A DNA stretch of 7,442 bases from DATGFK01 sp040007395 (GCA_040007395.1 JBDTVG010000232.1:1-7442); one strand, 5' to 3'; positions 1-6,784 are shown, counted from the stretch's first letter. Made by a program: numbers and translations. Notes: generated by a model from the sequence alone, not told the origin.

Positions 1-47
1 ATCAAAGAGACTTTTTGTCACTTTTCCTTAACTAGCATAAGACCCTA

Positions 48-560
48 CTAGACATCGCTAAAGTAGCTGGTATAACTGCTATAGCCGTTGTAATAGCCAG
101 AGACCGAAACGCGCCACGCGAAGCGGTTCAGCAGTGCCAGTATGAAGATGGGCAGCATAACCAGTCGAATGGTACCGAGGGCTAACATCCATGGGGCAAC
201 CCGACGCAGCGCCGCCCGCCATTTGCCGAGCAAAATTTGCCGTGCGCTAACTCCAGTCAGCACCAGTGCATCCCACGTCTGCCCGACATGTTCGCGGCTA
301 ATCGCGTTCGTGCCTGCCACGATAGCGCGGACGGCTGTCGCAGCGTGGACAATCCAAATGACGTATAAAGCTAGTTCTCGCGAGGGGTTATCGAGCCGGG
401 TGAGACTGGCGGCAACGAACGCGATCAGGCCAATGAGGATCAGCAGCCCGAACCACCAGCCACGGCGCATGAAGTGTGGCATGGAACGCTGTTGGTGATT
501 GAATTCTTGCCAGATAATTGGGTTATCAGTTAGGTAGTCTGTTTGTGTAAAGGTGGTCAT
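48..560 (-). CDS. ABC-2-type permease-like membrane protein, short
   Basis: The 170-residue protein has three likely membrane helices, at about residues 37-54, 63-82 and 124-145. Between helices 2 and 3 is a cytoplasmic-looking stretch, ISREHVGQTWDALVLTG (88-103) followed by LLGKWRAAL (110-118). Its pattern, a charged Arg-Glu pair, then TWD, then a GK near the next helix, is typical of the permease subunits of ABC-2-type exporters, and NPIIWQEF near the N terminus also fits. I infer an integral-membrane component of an ABC exporter, but no ATPase gene lies in the window. The length is well below the usual 250-500 residues with six or more helices. The C terminus is a Tyr/Ser-rich tail (residues 154-167) ending in two adjacent TAG codons (50-48 and 47-45). 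It may be a truncated copy or a half-size protein. The start is ATG at 560, behind a GGGG ribosome site; a large inverted repeat covers this start. Confidence 0.7.
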   Translation of the reverse strand: MTTFTQTDYLTDNPIIWQEFNHQQRSMPHFMRRGWWFGLLILIGLIAFVAASLTRLDNPSRELALYVIWIVHAATAVRAIVAGTNAISREHVGQTWDALVLTGVSARQILLGKWRAALRRVAPWMLALGTIRLVMLPIFILALLNRFAWRVSVSGYYNGYSSYTSYFSDV

Positions 561-621
561 CGTTACCCCAAAACCGAAAAGGTTGACGATGCTGAATAAC
601 CTTACACGATGACACCACCTT
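550..621 (-). promoter_or_regulatory. Leader inverted repeat covering the permease start codon
   Basis: In the minus-strand transcript the arm AAGGTGGTGTCATCGT (621 to 606) is complementary to ACGATGACCACCTT (563 to 550), which contains the ATG start (560-558). All 14 bases of the downstream arm pair, with a 2-nt bulge in the upstream arm. The 42-nt loop (605-564) holds the GGGG ribosome site and a small inner hairpin, AACC TTTTC GGTT (584-572). The geometry suits translational control, with the start codon buried when the stem forms. It could instead be a DNA operator, or the trace of a local duplication and inversion. Confidence 0.5.
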
Positions 622-701
622 ACCGCAAATATTACTCATTGGAGGTTTATCAACAGGCCCATGACTCATCGCCCAGCAAGTTAGTTACATTTACTCAAAA
701 A

Positions 702-717
702 GCGTATATTCAGACGC
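702..717 (-). terminator. Weak possible terminator after receiver gene
   Basis: On the minus strand, 29 bp past the receiver gene's stop, GCGT and ACGC can pair around an 8-nt loop and are followed by TTTTT (701-697). A 4-bp stem is short for an intrinsic terminator, so this is only a candidate for separating the receiver gene from the permease-like gene downstream. Confidence 0.25.
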
Positions 718-738
718 AATGCAATTCGGCAATGCAAT
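716..738. repeat. GCAATGCAAT direct repeats with GCAAT half-units
   Basis: GCAATGCAAT occurs at 716-725 and again exactly at 729-738, a period of 13 bp. Each copy is itself two GCAAT units. The second copy runs into GCAATAATTGC (734-744), an inverted pair of the same unit, and one more GCAAT lies at 751-755 inside the receiver gene's last codons. The array sits between the receiver stop codon and the permease-like gene. It could be a protein-binding array or slippage-derived repeats. Confidence 0.5.
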
Positions 739-746
739 AATTGCGC

Positions 747-1115
747 TTAGGCAATTTGCTGAGATTCCAGAAAATCAACGTGGAATTTTAGAGATATGCG
801 AGTCATAGGCTTTTGCATAAAGGCAGTCGCGCCGCATTCGGCAGCTCTGGCTTTACCGGTGGCTTCTTGCATTGCGCTCATCAGGATAACGGCTCCTGAA
901 TAATTCTGTTCGCGCAACCGTAGGCACGTCTCGTAGCCATCACGGACGGGCATCATAATATCCAACAAGATCAGATCGGGTTTTGTCGCCAGAGCAATCG
1001 TTTCTGCTTCAATTCCATTCCGAGCCTCGGACGACTCACAGCCGAGCATCGTCAACAAGCGGCGCGTTAACAGGCGCATATCAGGGTCGTCGTCAACTAC
1101 TAATACCGTGAGCAT
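747..1115 (-). CDS. Stand-alone response regulator receiver protein
   Basis: This is a single CheY-like receiver domain with no output domain. Counting from the longer GTG start at 1136, the acidic pocket is D15/D16 (in VLVVDDDP), the phosphoacceptor is D59 (LLDIMMP), the switch residue is S87 (ILMSAM) and the conserved lysine is K109 (MQKP), so every residue needed for phosphotransfer is present. Receivers like this shuttle phosphate from a histidine kinase or act through protein contacts; no kinase gene is nearby. I chose the ATG at 1115 because the receiver fold begins at once (MLTVLVVDDD), giving 122 residues. A GGGAGA lies upstream of it, whereas the GTG at 1136 would add seven residues without a visible ribosome site. 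It has its own promoter region and is divergent from aspS. Confidence 0.9.
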   Translation of the reverse strand: MLTVLVVDDDPDMRLLTRRLLTMLGCESSEARNGIEAETIALATKPDLILLDIMMPVRDGYETCLRLREQNYSGAVILMSAMQEATGKARAAECGATAFMQKPMTRISLKFHVDFLESQQIA

Positions 1116-1177
1116 TATCTCTTGCGTCTCCCACACTGGTTAATGATAGATAGGAACATACACTACACATGAATCAA

Positions 1178-1207
1178 AGTATAAGGGTTAGCAATCAAAT
1201 GTGTCTT
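1178..1207 (-). promoter_or_regulatory. Candidate promoter for the receiver gene
   Basis: Reading leftwards, AAGACA (1207-1202) is followed after 18 bp by TATACT (1183-1178), a 4/6 match to the -35 and 5/6 to the -10 consensus. Transcription would start near 1171, giving a leader of about 55 nt. A second TATACT (1233-1228) lies upstream with no convincing -35 box. Confidence 0.45.
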
Positions 1208-1219
1208 CACAGACTTATT

Positions 1220-1255
1220 CTAAATTTAGTATAGGCCGTTTTTCGTTTCGCGAAA
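1220..1255. promoter_or_regulatory. Two perfect 10-bp palindromes in divergent region
   Basis: CTAAATTTAG (1220-1229) and TTTCGCGAAA (1246-1255) are each perfectly self-complementary. They lie between the candidate receiver promoter and the aspS promoter. Such sites commonly bind dimeric regulators, but their role here is inference. Confidence 0.35.
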
Positions 1256-1275
1256 TTGCAACTCATAAATGCGGC

Positions 1276-1305
1276 TTGACAGGCTGCGAACCCGCGTGCT
1301 ACGCT
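1276..1305 (+). promoter_or_regulatory. aspS promoter
   Basis: A perfect TTGACA (1276-1281) is followed by an 18-bp spacer and TACGCT (1300-1305). The -10 box keeps the key TA...T bases and carries an extended TG at 1297-1298. The start point would be near 1312, leaving a leader of about 55 nt before the aspS ATG, with AGGTAGG at 1348-1354 as the likely ribosome site. Confidence 0.7.
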
Positions 1306-1366
1306 AAAGCGGCTTCCTATAGCATCCAATTTATACAAGATCACAGCAGGTAGGTAAATCTAGTCT

Positions 1367-2674
1367 ATGAGTTTAGAACGGATTCTGACGACGGAGTTGA
1401 GTCAACACCTAGGACAGCGCGTCCGGCTGATGGGCTGGCTGCACCGCCTGCGAAAAATGGGCGAAGTCAATTTTCTGGTGCTGCGAGATCGGGCGGGACT
1501 AGCGCAAAGTGTGTTGGCGGCTGCCGATCTCGTGCCGCTGGACGGCTTGCAATCCGAGACAGTAATCGCTATCGAGGGCGATGTGGTTGAGTCAGCACAG
1601 GCACACGGCGGCTATGAACTGCATAACGCCACTGTCGAAGTAATCTCACCCGTGAACACGGATATTCCATTTTCACTTTACAAGAATCGTGTCCGCGCCA
1701 ACCTACCAACCTTCCTTGACCACGCCGTGATCGGACATCGAGCCATTGACCGTCGGGCGATGCTCAAGATTGCGTCCGGTGTGATGGCAGGCTTCCGCGA
1801 AACGCTACGTGTCCGCGACTTCACCGAGATCCAGACTCCCAAATTGGTTGGCTCCGCGACAGAAAGCGGCGCGAACGTCTTTCCGGTTGAATATTTCGGG
1901 CGTAACGCTTATCTAGCGCAGAGTCCACAGTTCTACAAGCAAATCATGGTGGGAGTATTCGAGCGCGTCTTCGAGGTTGGCCCAGTGTTCCGCGCTGAAC
2001 CGCACGCTACAACGCGGCACATCAACGAGTATGTCAGCATGGACGTGGAGTTCGGCTTTATCCGCGATCACTTCGATGTCATGGCGCTGCTCACCGACGT
2101 GATACGCGGCATTCTGAGCTATCTGCAAATACACTATGCAGCGGAACTTGCTTTACTGGAAGTCGATATGCCCGCGTTGCCTGAGACAATCCCTTGGATA
2201 CACTTCCCGAAGGCGCAGCAAATGCTCCACGATCAATTTGGCGTGACCGATGCACTGGGCGAACCCGACCTTGCGCCCGAACACGAGCGCATCCTCGGCA
2301 CATGGGCGCAAAAGGAGCATAACAGCGATTTCCTGTTCGTGACAGGCTACCCGATGGTCAAGCGTCCTTTCTATACCCACCCCGATCCCGCCGATCCGCG
2401 CTACTCGAACAGCTTCGACCTGCTGTTTCGCGGCACAGAACTTGTCACCGGAGGGCAACGCCTACACCGTTACGACGATTACGTAGCAGCGGCAGCGCGT
2501 GCAAAACTCGCGTTAGAGACGTTCAGTTGGTACTTTGAGACGTTCCAGTTCGGGATGCCGCCGCATGGTGGCTTCGCGATTGGTATGGAACGCTTCGTGA
2601 TGCAGCTTCTTTGCCTAGACAATATCCGGCTGGCAACTTTGTTCCCGCGTGACATCCATCGGCTAGACCCGTAG
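1367..2674 (+). CDS. aspS: Aspartate--tRNA(Asp/Asn) ligase, archaeal type
   Basis: This cytoplasmic class II synthetase charges tRNA with aspartate using ATP. An OB-fold anticodon-binding domain (about residues 1-105, GWLHRLRKMG) precedes the catalytic core. Motif 1 ends near TPKL (157-160), with ESGANVF at 166-172. AQSPQFYKQ (184-192) matches the substrate-binding region. Motif 2 is FRAEPHATTRHINEY (208-222), and motif 3 is GGFAIGMERF (401-410). At 435 residues, and without the GAD insertion of the roughly 590-residue bacterial enzyme, it is the compact archaeal/eukaryotic form. His26, in GWLH, sits where characterised non-discriminating enzymes have His and discriminating ones Trp or Gln, so it may also make Asp-tRNA(Asn) for amidation by GatCAB. 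The second such position holds His80, where Pro or Lys would be informative, so the call is open. A strong promoter precedes it; the gene ends 2 bp from the convergent deacetylase gene. Confidence 0.95.
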   Translation: MSLERILTTELSQHLGQRVRLMGWLHRLRKMGEVNFLVLRDRAGLAQSVLAAADLVPLDGLQSETVIAIEGDVVESAQAHGGYELHNATVEVISPVNTDIPFSLYKNRVRANLPTFLDHAVIGHRAIDRRAMLKIASGVMAGFRETLRVRDFTEIQTPKLVGSATESGANVFPVEYFGRNAYLAQSPQFYKQIMVGVFERVFEVGPVFRAEPHATTRHINEYVSMDVEFGFIRDHFDVMALLTDVIRGILSYLQIHYAAELALLEVDMPALPETIPWIHFPKAQQMLHDQFGVTDALGEPDLAPEHERILGTWAQKEHNSDFLFVTGYPMVKRPFYTHPDPADPRYSNSFDLLFRGTELVTGGQRLHRYDDYVAAAARAKLALETFSWYFETFQFGMPPHGGFAIGMERFVMQLLCLDNIRLATLFPRDIHRLDP

Positions 2675-2676
2675 CC

Positions 2677-3507
2677 CTATATCTTTAGCAAGCCGAAAAG
2701 CTTCTGAAGTGTTTGTACTTCTACAAACCGCTCGGATGGTTTGTAGTTAACGTCGGTGGGATAACTAGCATCTTGGCGGAGAGAAGGGTGGACAACAAGT
2801 TCAATGATACCTTTCCGTTCGTCTAGAATAGCTTTCAATCGGTGCAAATCCTGATGTACCCAGTACTTCAACACGACCAGATAATCAGGTGTCTTCTCGA
2901 TACTGTCTACCGAACCTAATGCTTTGTCCAGAAAAGGATTAAACGGCACCACACTTGTGGACAAACGATAGGCTCTTATCCAAGAAATCTTGTAATGTTT
3001 TGCATGTTGCCAAACAATTCTGCGTAAAAATGGAAACATGTGAAAATGAAGATGCGTGGTGAGGTGTTGTGGTTGGATACCAACATCAATCACTTTCTCG
3101 ATTTGTGCCGCAAGTTCAATTTCGACAGCATCCAAGAAAGCCTTTGTAGGAAAAAGCGCATTATAAAATAAGCTAAACCGTGAACAAAAATGCCCCTTCG
3201 AGTTAGTCAGTCCAGCGTTAATTGGCACACTGGTTAGAGGGAAACCATCAGTCAAGTTTAGATGAATGCCAAGTTCTAAAGAAGGATATTGCACAAACAG
3301 GTTTAGCGCATGATTAAACGCAGGAAAGTTAGTCATCAAACTTGCTGCTGTAACAAAACCTGCCTGATACAGATCTATCGTGGCAAGGTTGATACCTTCT
3401 GATAAACCACAGTCGTCACAAGTCACAGTCATCTGGTGCATATATGTACCATCTAAAGAATAGTTTTCAAACGCGCTTGAATTCCATAATTTTGATTTTG
3501 TAACCAT
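2677..3507 (-). CDS. YdjC/ChbG-family carbohydrate deacetylase
   Basis: The family removes acetyl groups from N-acetylated sugars such as chitooligosaccharides, using a divalent metal. Counting from an in-frame TTG at 3531, the signature blocks are VTCDDCGLSEGIN (36-48, replacing the usual NADDFGLS), GIHLNLTDG (88-96), HLHFHMFP (160-167) and ELVVHPS (244-250). Asp39/Asp40, His90, His160/162/164 and His248 are the likely metal and catalytic residues. The substrate is unknown. The family homology begins only at about residue 34, and candidate starts are TTG 3531, ATG 3507, ATG 3441 and ATG 3432, none with a strong ribosome site; I used 3507. GC is about 37-40% in the rows I counted, against about 60% in part of aspS, and Lys/Asn/Phe codons are A/T-ending, which suggests acquisition by transfer. 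It closely follows the signal-anchored protein gene, so co-transcription is likely. Confidence 0.85.
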   Translation of the reverse strand: MVTKSKLWNSSAFENYSLDGTYMHQMTVTCDDCGLSEGINLATIDLYQAGFVTAASLMTNFPAFNHALNLFVQYPSLELGIHLNLTDGFPLTSVPINAGLTNSKGHFCSRFSLFYNALFPTKAFLDAVEIELAAQIEKVIDVGIQPQHLTTHLHFHMFPFLRRIVWQHAKHYKISWIRAYRLSTSVVPFNPFLDKALGSVDSIEKTPDYLVVLKYWVHQDLHRLKAILDERKGIIELVVHPSLRQDASYPTDVNYKPSERFVEVQTLQKLFGLLKI

Positions 3508-3542
3508 ATGGATGGCTTTGCCTAACAGCAAACTACGGATCT

Positions 3543-4262
3543 CTATTGTGCTGGGGTAGTTCCGACTGCCAACAGCATATCGTTCGACTGTACTTGTCCT
3601 GTCCAGACACCTTGATCGGGGAAGATCGGCGTTGGCGTTAGATTCTGGACAGCAGGCAGCACACCCTTTGATCGGTTGCGATATACAACCGTTATGCGGT
3701 ACTGCCCATCGCCCATCTGTGCCGCCGCCAGCCGATTTGGGGATACGGTAATGTTAACCGAACAGCGTTGGCGTGGACGCAAAACGCGCAACTGACTCGC
3801 TGCGTACTGCTGCGGTGCCACAATCCGGGCACGACTGTTCGGTGGTTCGCCAAGCGCTCGACCATTCGCTGACTGAATCGAGAAGATTAGCCCGTCTTCC
3901 GTATCGGTAAAGCCCAAAATATATTGATCTTCTACAAAAAATAAGGTGAGCGGAGCCATGCTGTCGTTGATAAACCGCACGTCGAAGGTAAGCGGCTGTC
4001 CCTGTGCGATTTGGATGCGATCTGGCGAGATTTCCAGTATCAGGCCGTTGCTAGCTCCATCGCTGCGGGCAAGCAGCGATTGGTTGCTACCGCTCAATTT
4101 CGGTGAGGACATATCGATGCAGCCAACACCGTTGGCAACCCAAGGAGTCGGCAAATAGGGTACGGCAATAATCAGCAGCAGAACAAGGGCAACGATGGCA
4201 ATAATCTGTGTGACTCGGTCGCTACCGTTGAAGTTATCCAAATATCGGCGGGCGCGGTACAT
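3543..4262 (-). CDS. Signal-anchored extracytoplasmic protein, function unknown
   Basis: The N terminus is basic (MYRARRY) and is followed by one hydrophobic helix at about residues 19-37. There is no lipobox, so the protein is probably anchored with its remaining 200 residues outside the cytoplasm. That part is rich in beta-strand patterns, for example LTFDVRFINDSMAPLTLFF (91-109) and QYRITVVYRN (187-196), and suggests an immunoglobulin-like beta-sandwich. The pattern resembles BsuPI-type domains, but I cannot assign a family. ATG at 4262 is preceded by AAGGAA (4273-4268), a good ribosome site. It begins 17 bp after the miaA stop and is followed 11 bp on by the earliest start of the deacetylase, so it lies inside an operon. 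No catalytic motif is visible. Confidence 0.8.
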   Translation of the reverse strand: MYRARRYLDNFNGSDRVTQIIAIVALVLLLIIAVPYLPTPWVANGVGCIDMSSPKLSGSNQSLLARSDGASNGLILEISPDRIQIAQGQPLTFDVRFINDSMAPLTLFFVEDQYILGFTDTEDGLIFSIQSANGRALGEPPNSRARIVAPQQYAASQLRVLRPRQRCSVNITVSPNRLAAAQMGDGQYRITVVYRNRSKGVLPAVQNLTPTPIFPDQGVWTGQVQSNDMLLAVGTTPAQ

Positions 4263-4279
4263 AAGCGTTCCTTGTCAAG

Positions 4280-5203
4280 CTAGCCTGTAAAACCATGTGT
4301 GGATAAAGTCAGCAACCAGTTTTCGATCCGTTGTCGCACAACATCAGGTGATGGAGTCTCTAACCACTGCGGCGTACCGTGTCTGCGAAACCACGTATAT
4401 TGACGGCGCACAAAGGTGCGTGTGTCACGCTTGAACGTCGCTACTGCCTCATCGAGAGTTGCTGCACTCCGCAAATAAACGCCTAACTGTGCGTAGCCGA
4501 GTCCGCTCATTGAGGGCAATCGCCAGTCATATCCGCGTTCGTGCAGGCCGCGTACTTCATCTAGTAAGCCATCCGCCATCATGCGATCCACACGCTCGTA
4601 CAGCCGAGTATAGAGCGTTTCGCTGTCCATTGTCAGTCCCAATTCGAGAACCTGCCAAGGTGGTGGGACTTTGCGGCGTAGAGTGCTAAAAGGTTGCCCT
4701 GTCACGATACAGACTTCTAGCGCACGAATCGTGCGTCGTGCATTGTACGGGTCCATGCGCGCTGCCGACTCAGGATCGACGGCTCGCAACCTCTCAAACA
4801 ATGCCTCAGCGCCATGTTCCGCAACATAGGCTTCTAGTTCCGCCCGCAAAGTTTCATTAGGGGCGACTTCTGGGGCTTGCCACCCTTCAAGCAGCGCCGT
4901 GACATATTGACCTGTCCCACCCACCAGAAAGGCGATTTTACCGCGTCGATGAATATCGTCGATAGCAGCATATGCTAGTCGATGATACTCTGCCATTGTG
5001 AGTGTTTGGTCAGGATCAACGATGTCAATCAGGTGGTGTGGGATCGCGGCGCGTTCCTGAGCGGTAGGTTTGGCAGTGCCTATATCCATGTAGCGATAGA
5101 TTTGCCTGCTGTCAGCGCTAACCACCTCGCCCGACAATTCCTTGCCGAGCGTAACCGCCAGCGCCGTTTTGCCGATTCCAGTTGGGCCAACGATGGCGAT
5201 CAC
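4280..5203 (-). CDS. miaA: tRNA dimethylallyltransferase MiaA
   Basis: MiaA transfers a dimethylallyl group from DMAPP to the N6 of A37 in tRNAs that read codons starting with U, which improves decoding. The 307-residue length is normal. The P-loop GPTGIGKT is at 6-13, SADSRQIYRYMDIGTAKPT at 29-47 includes the probable catalytic Asp31, and VGGTGQYV is at 94-101. The C-terminal block RRQYTWFRRH matches the conserved RQxTWFR signature. The only conventional start is GTG at 5203, which leaves just five residues before the P-loop and has no clear ribosome site. An in-frame TAA at 5248-5246 limits any extension to 14 codons, none ATG, GTG or TTG, so a rarer codon start such as CTG or ATT is possible. 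It lies 59 bp after the lipoprotein gene, in the same direction. Confidence 0.97.
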   Translation of the reverse strand: MIAIVGPTGIGKTALAVTLGKELSGEVVSADSRQIYRYMDIGTAKPTAQERAAIPHHLIDIVDPDQTLTMAEYHRLAYAAIDDIHRRGKIAFLVGGTGQYVTALLEGWQAPEVAPNETLRAELEAYVAEHGAEALFERLRAVDPESAARMDPYNARRTIRALEVCIVTGQPFSTLRRKVPPPWQVLELGLTMDSETLYTRLYERVDRMMADGLLDEVRGLHERGYDWRLPSMSGLGYAQLGVYLRSAATLDEAVATFKRDTRTFVRRQYTWFRRHGTPQWLETPSPDVVRQRIENWLLTLSTHGFTG

Positions 5204-5262
5204 AGGCGCAACAACAGGGGTAAGACTCGGTGCAATAGACAGGAGTTAGCGGCCTTTCTGGT

Positions 5263-5931
5263 TCAGGGAGTTATCGAAAAATATGTGCCTGCGACGCTGA
5301 GCGTGCGCCGAATCGAAAAAGGATCAACTACGAGCAACGGGTTATTGTCGCTGTAGCGCACCGAACGGGCGATCCATCCCCCGGCAGAATCACCGGGATA
5401 CAGTGTATAGTTTAGCTCTGGTGCTGGCGCAAACAAACTGAAATCGGGTGTATCGTCGAGAAATTCTCCCTGACCAAACACTGCAAAATCGTTTGGGGAA
5501 ACACTGATCGAACTGCCCGTAGGGCCATTCACATACTTGACCTGCACGTAGACCGCCGCATATTCCATGTTGAGCCGGGGCGGTTTGTTAAAGCTGTTGG
5601 CCTGCAATATCAATGGCAGTCCGTCCAGACCACGCAATACCTGAGTGAACGCAATCTGGACAACTTTATGATCTTGGGTGATCGTTTTCCAATTGGTAAT
5701 CGGAACCGGATTATCGCGGGTTCCAGCCTGCTCACTAGCATTGGGTAGGAAGCCTTGCTGTACCGAGAGAGTTGCCGGGGGGGTAATACTAGGTTGAGGC
5801 GAAGGTGATGACTCGGTGGCTTGTGCTGCCAGTGATAATCTTACTCCGACAACGGTAAACTGTTGAGCACATGCCACCAAGAATAAGATGATTGCGATTG
5901 TTGTGGTGGCAGCAGTGCGTTTGATGATCAC
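5263..5931 (-). CDS. Lipoprotein with DUF4352-like domain
   Basis: The protein opens with KR, a hydrophobic run and the lipobox LVAC (18-21), so Cys21 should be lipidated and the protein held on the outer face of the membrane. A Ser/Pro/Thr-rich linker (about 40-56) leads to a beta-rich domain from about residue 71 (TRDNPVPI). That domain includes NSFNKPPRLNMEYAAVYVQV (112-131) and FAVFGQGEFLD (149-159). This layout resembles the extracellular DUF4352/telokin-like domains common in Gram-positive bacteria and Chloroflexota; the lipoprotein call is firm, the domain call is from pattern memory. The start is GTG at 5931 with TAGGAG at 5943-5938. Within the 70-bp gap upstream, TATTAT (5960-5955) and TAAAAT (5974-5969) could be -10 boxes, but neither has a good -35. 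Ligand and role are unknown. Confidence 0.85.
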   Translation of the reverse strand: MIIKRTAATTTIAIILFLVACAQQFTVVGVRLSLAAQATESSPSPQPSITPPATLSVQQGFLPNASEQAGTRDNPVPITNWKTITQDHKVVQIAFTQVLRGLDGLPLILQANSFNKPPRLNMEYAAVYVQVKYVNGPTGSSISVSPNDFAVFGQGEFLDDTPDFSLFAPAPELNYTLYPGDSAGGWIARSVRYSDNNPLLVVDPFSIRRTLSVAGTYFSITP

Positions 5932-6001
5932 AAGCGACTCCTAACAATATTTCAATAATACACTGCTAATTTTACTCCATTCTGCAAACACCGATATTCT
6001 A

Positions 6002-6784
6002 TCAGGACCGCAAGAAAGTGTGCTGCCGAATGATGGTCTGGTCTGGAAGCACTGTCACAACGTTAAAACCGGGCAACTCATCCGGCGAAGGGATCGGTGT
6101 GTGCTGAGTAGGCCACGCCAATATCTGGGCACAGCTTGAAGGTGGCGTGGAAAACAAAATCCCGTCGCGTATCACCTGACACGAACGGTGAACATGCCCA
6201 AAGAATACGCCGCGAATACGATCACGAGCAGGTGCAATGGCTTTCAGAAACTCCTCCGCACAGTCTAGCTGCATCCGTGACTCGCCCCACCCGTTATCCA
6301 GCCACTCTACGTCGAGCGCGACAGGTTGGTGATGCAGCGCAATAATCAGCGGCGGGCCACTCGGCTGGCACAAATCGCGCAGTGCGTTAAGTTGATTTGC
6401 TGTCAACGTCCCGGCAGGATCGGTGGGGCCGCGTGAGTCGAAGACTGCCAAGCCAAACCCATTGAGCTTGACATAATAATCATACCGTTGTGCAACTGTC
6501 GATTTACTTAGTAAGACTTGCTGCATTGGCTTGGGACGGTCATGGTTGCCGAGCAGATAAAAGATCGGCGCTTTGAGTTGTTGTAGTACCGGACGGGCTA
6601 GCGCATAAGCGGCTTCGCTGCCATCGTCCGCAATGTCACCTGTATGCAAGATAAAATCGGGTTCAAACGGTAAATCATTGATCGTGCGTACTAGTGCTTC
6701 CAGTGTGGGCAACGCCAGTTGACCCTGAACACGGTACTGCGGGGTAGGGCCGATGTGGGTATCAGTGATGTGGACAAAGCGCAT
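6002..6784 (-). CDS. Calcineurin-like metallophosphoesterase, CpdA-like
   Basis: All five metal-binding blocks of the calcineurin-like family are present in order: DTH (8-10), GDIAD (49-53), GNHD (79-82), LHHQP (150-154) and GHVH (196-199). Asp8, His10, Asp50, Asn80, His151 or His152, His197 and His199 would hold a two-metal centre that hydrolyses phosphodiesters or phosphomonoesters. The 260-residue length and order match class III cyclic nucleotide phosphodiesterases (CpdA/Icc, about 275 residues). Cyclic AMP as substrate is inference, since related enzymes accept other phosphoesters. There is no signal peptide, so it acts in the cytoplasm. The start is ATG at 6784 with a strong GAGGGG ribosome site (6795-6790). 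It is the first gene of the five-gene minus-strand run. Confidence 0.93.
   Translation of the reverse strand: MRFVHITDTHIGPTPQYRVQGQLALPTLEALVRTINDLPFEPDFILHTGDIADDGSEAAYALARPVLQQLKAPIFYLLGNHDRPKPMQQVLLSKSTVAQRYDYYVKLNGFGLAVFDSRGPTDPAGTLTANQLNALRDLCQPSGPPLIIALHHQPVALDVEWLDNGWGESRMQLDCAEEFLKAIAPARDRIRGVFFGHVHRSCQVIRDGILFSTPPSSCAQILAWPTQHTPIPSPDELPGFNVVTVLPDQTIIRQHTFLRS

Noticed and set aside
4..24. Terminator after the permease-like gene, AAAGAGAC/GTCACTTT hairpin
   Set aside because: The stem is AT-rich with a central mismatch and the window ends where a U-tract would need to be read, so it is too weak to report.
1228..1233. Second receiver promoter at the distal TATACT
   Set aside because: No -35 hexamer lies 16-19 bp upstream, and it overlaps the CTAAATTTAG palindrome, so the -10 match may be chance.
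1913..2458. Minus-strand reading frames opposite aspS
   Set aside because: They are shadows of a well-conserved synthetase gene with no recognisable domain, promoter or ribosome site.
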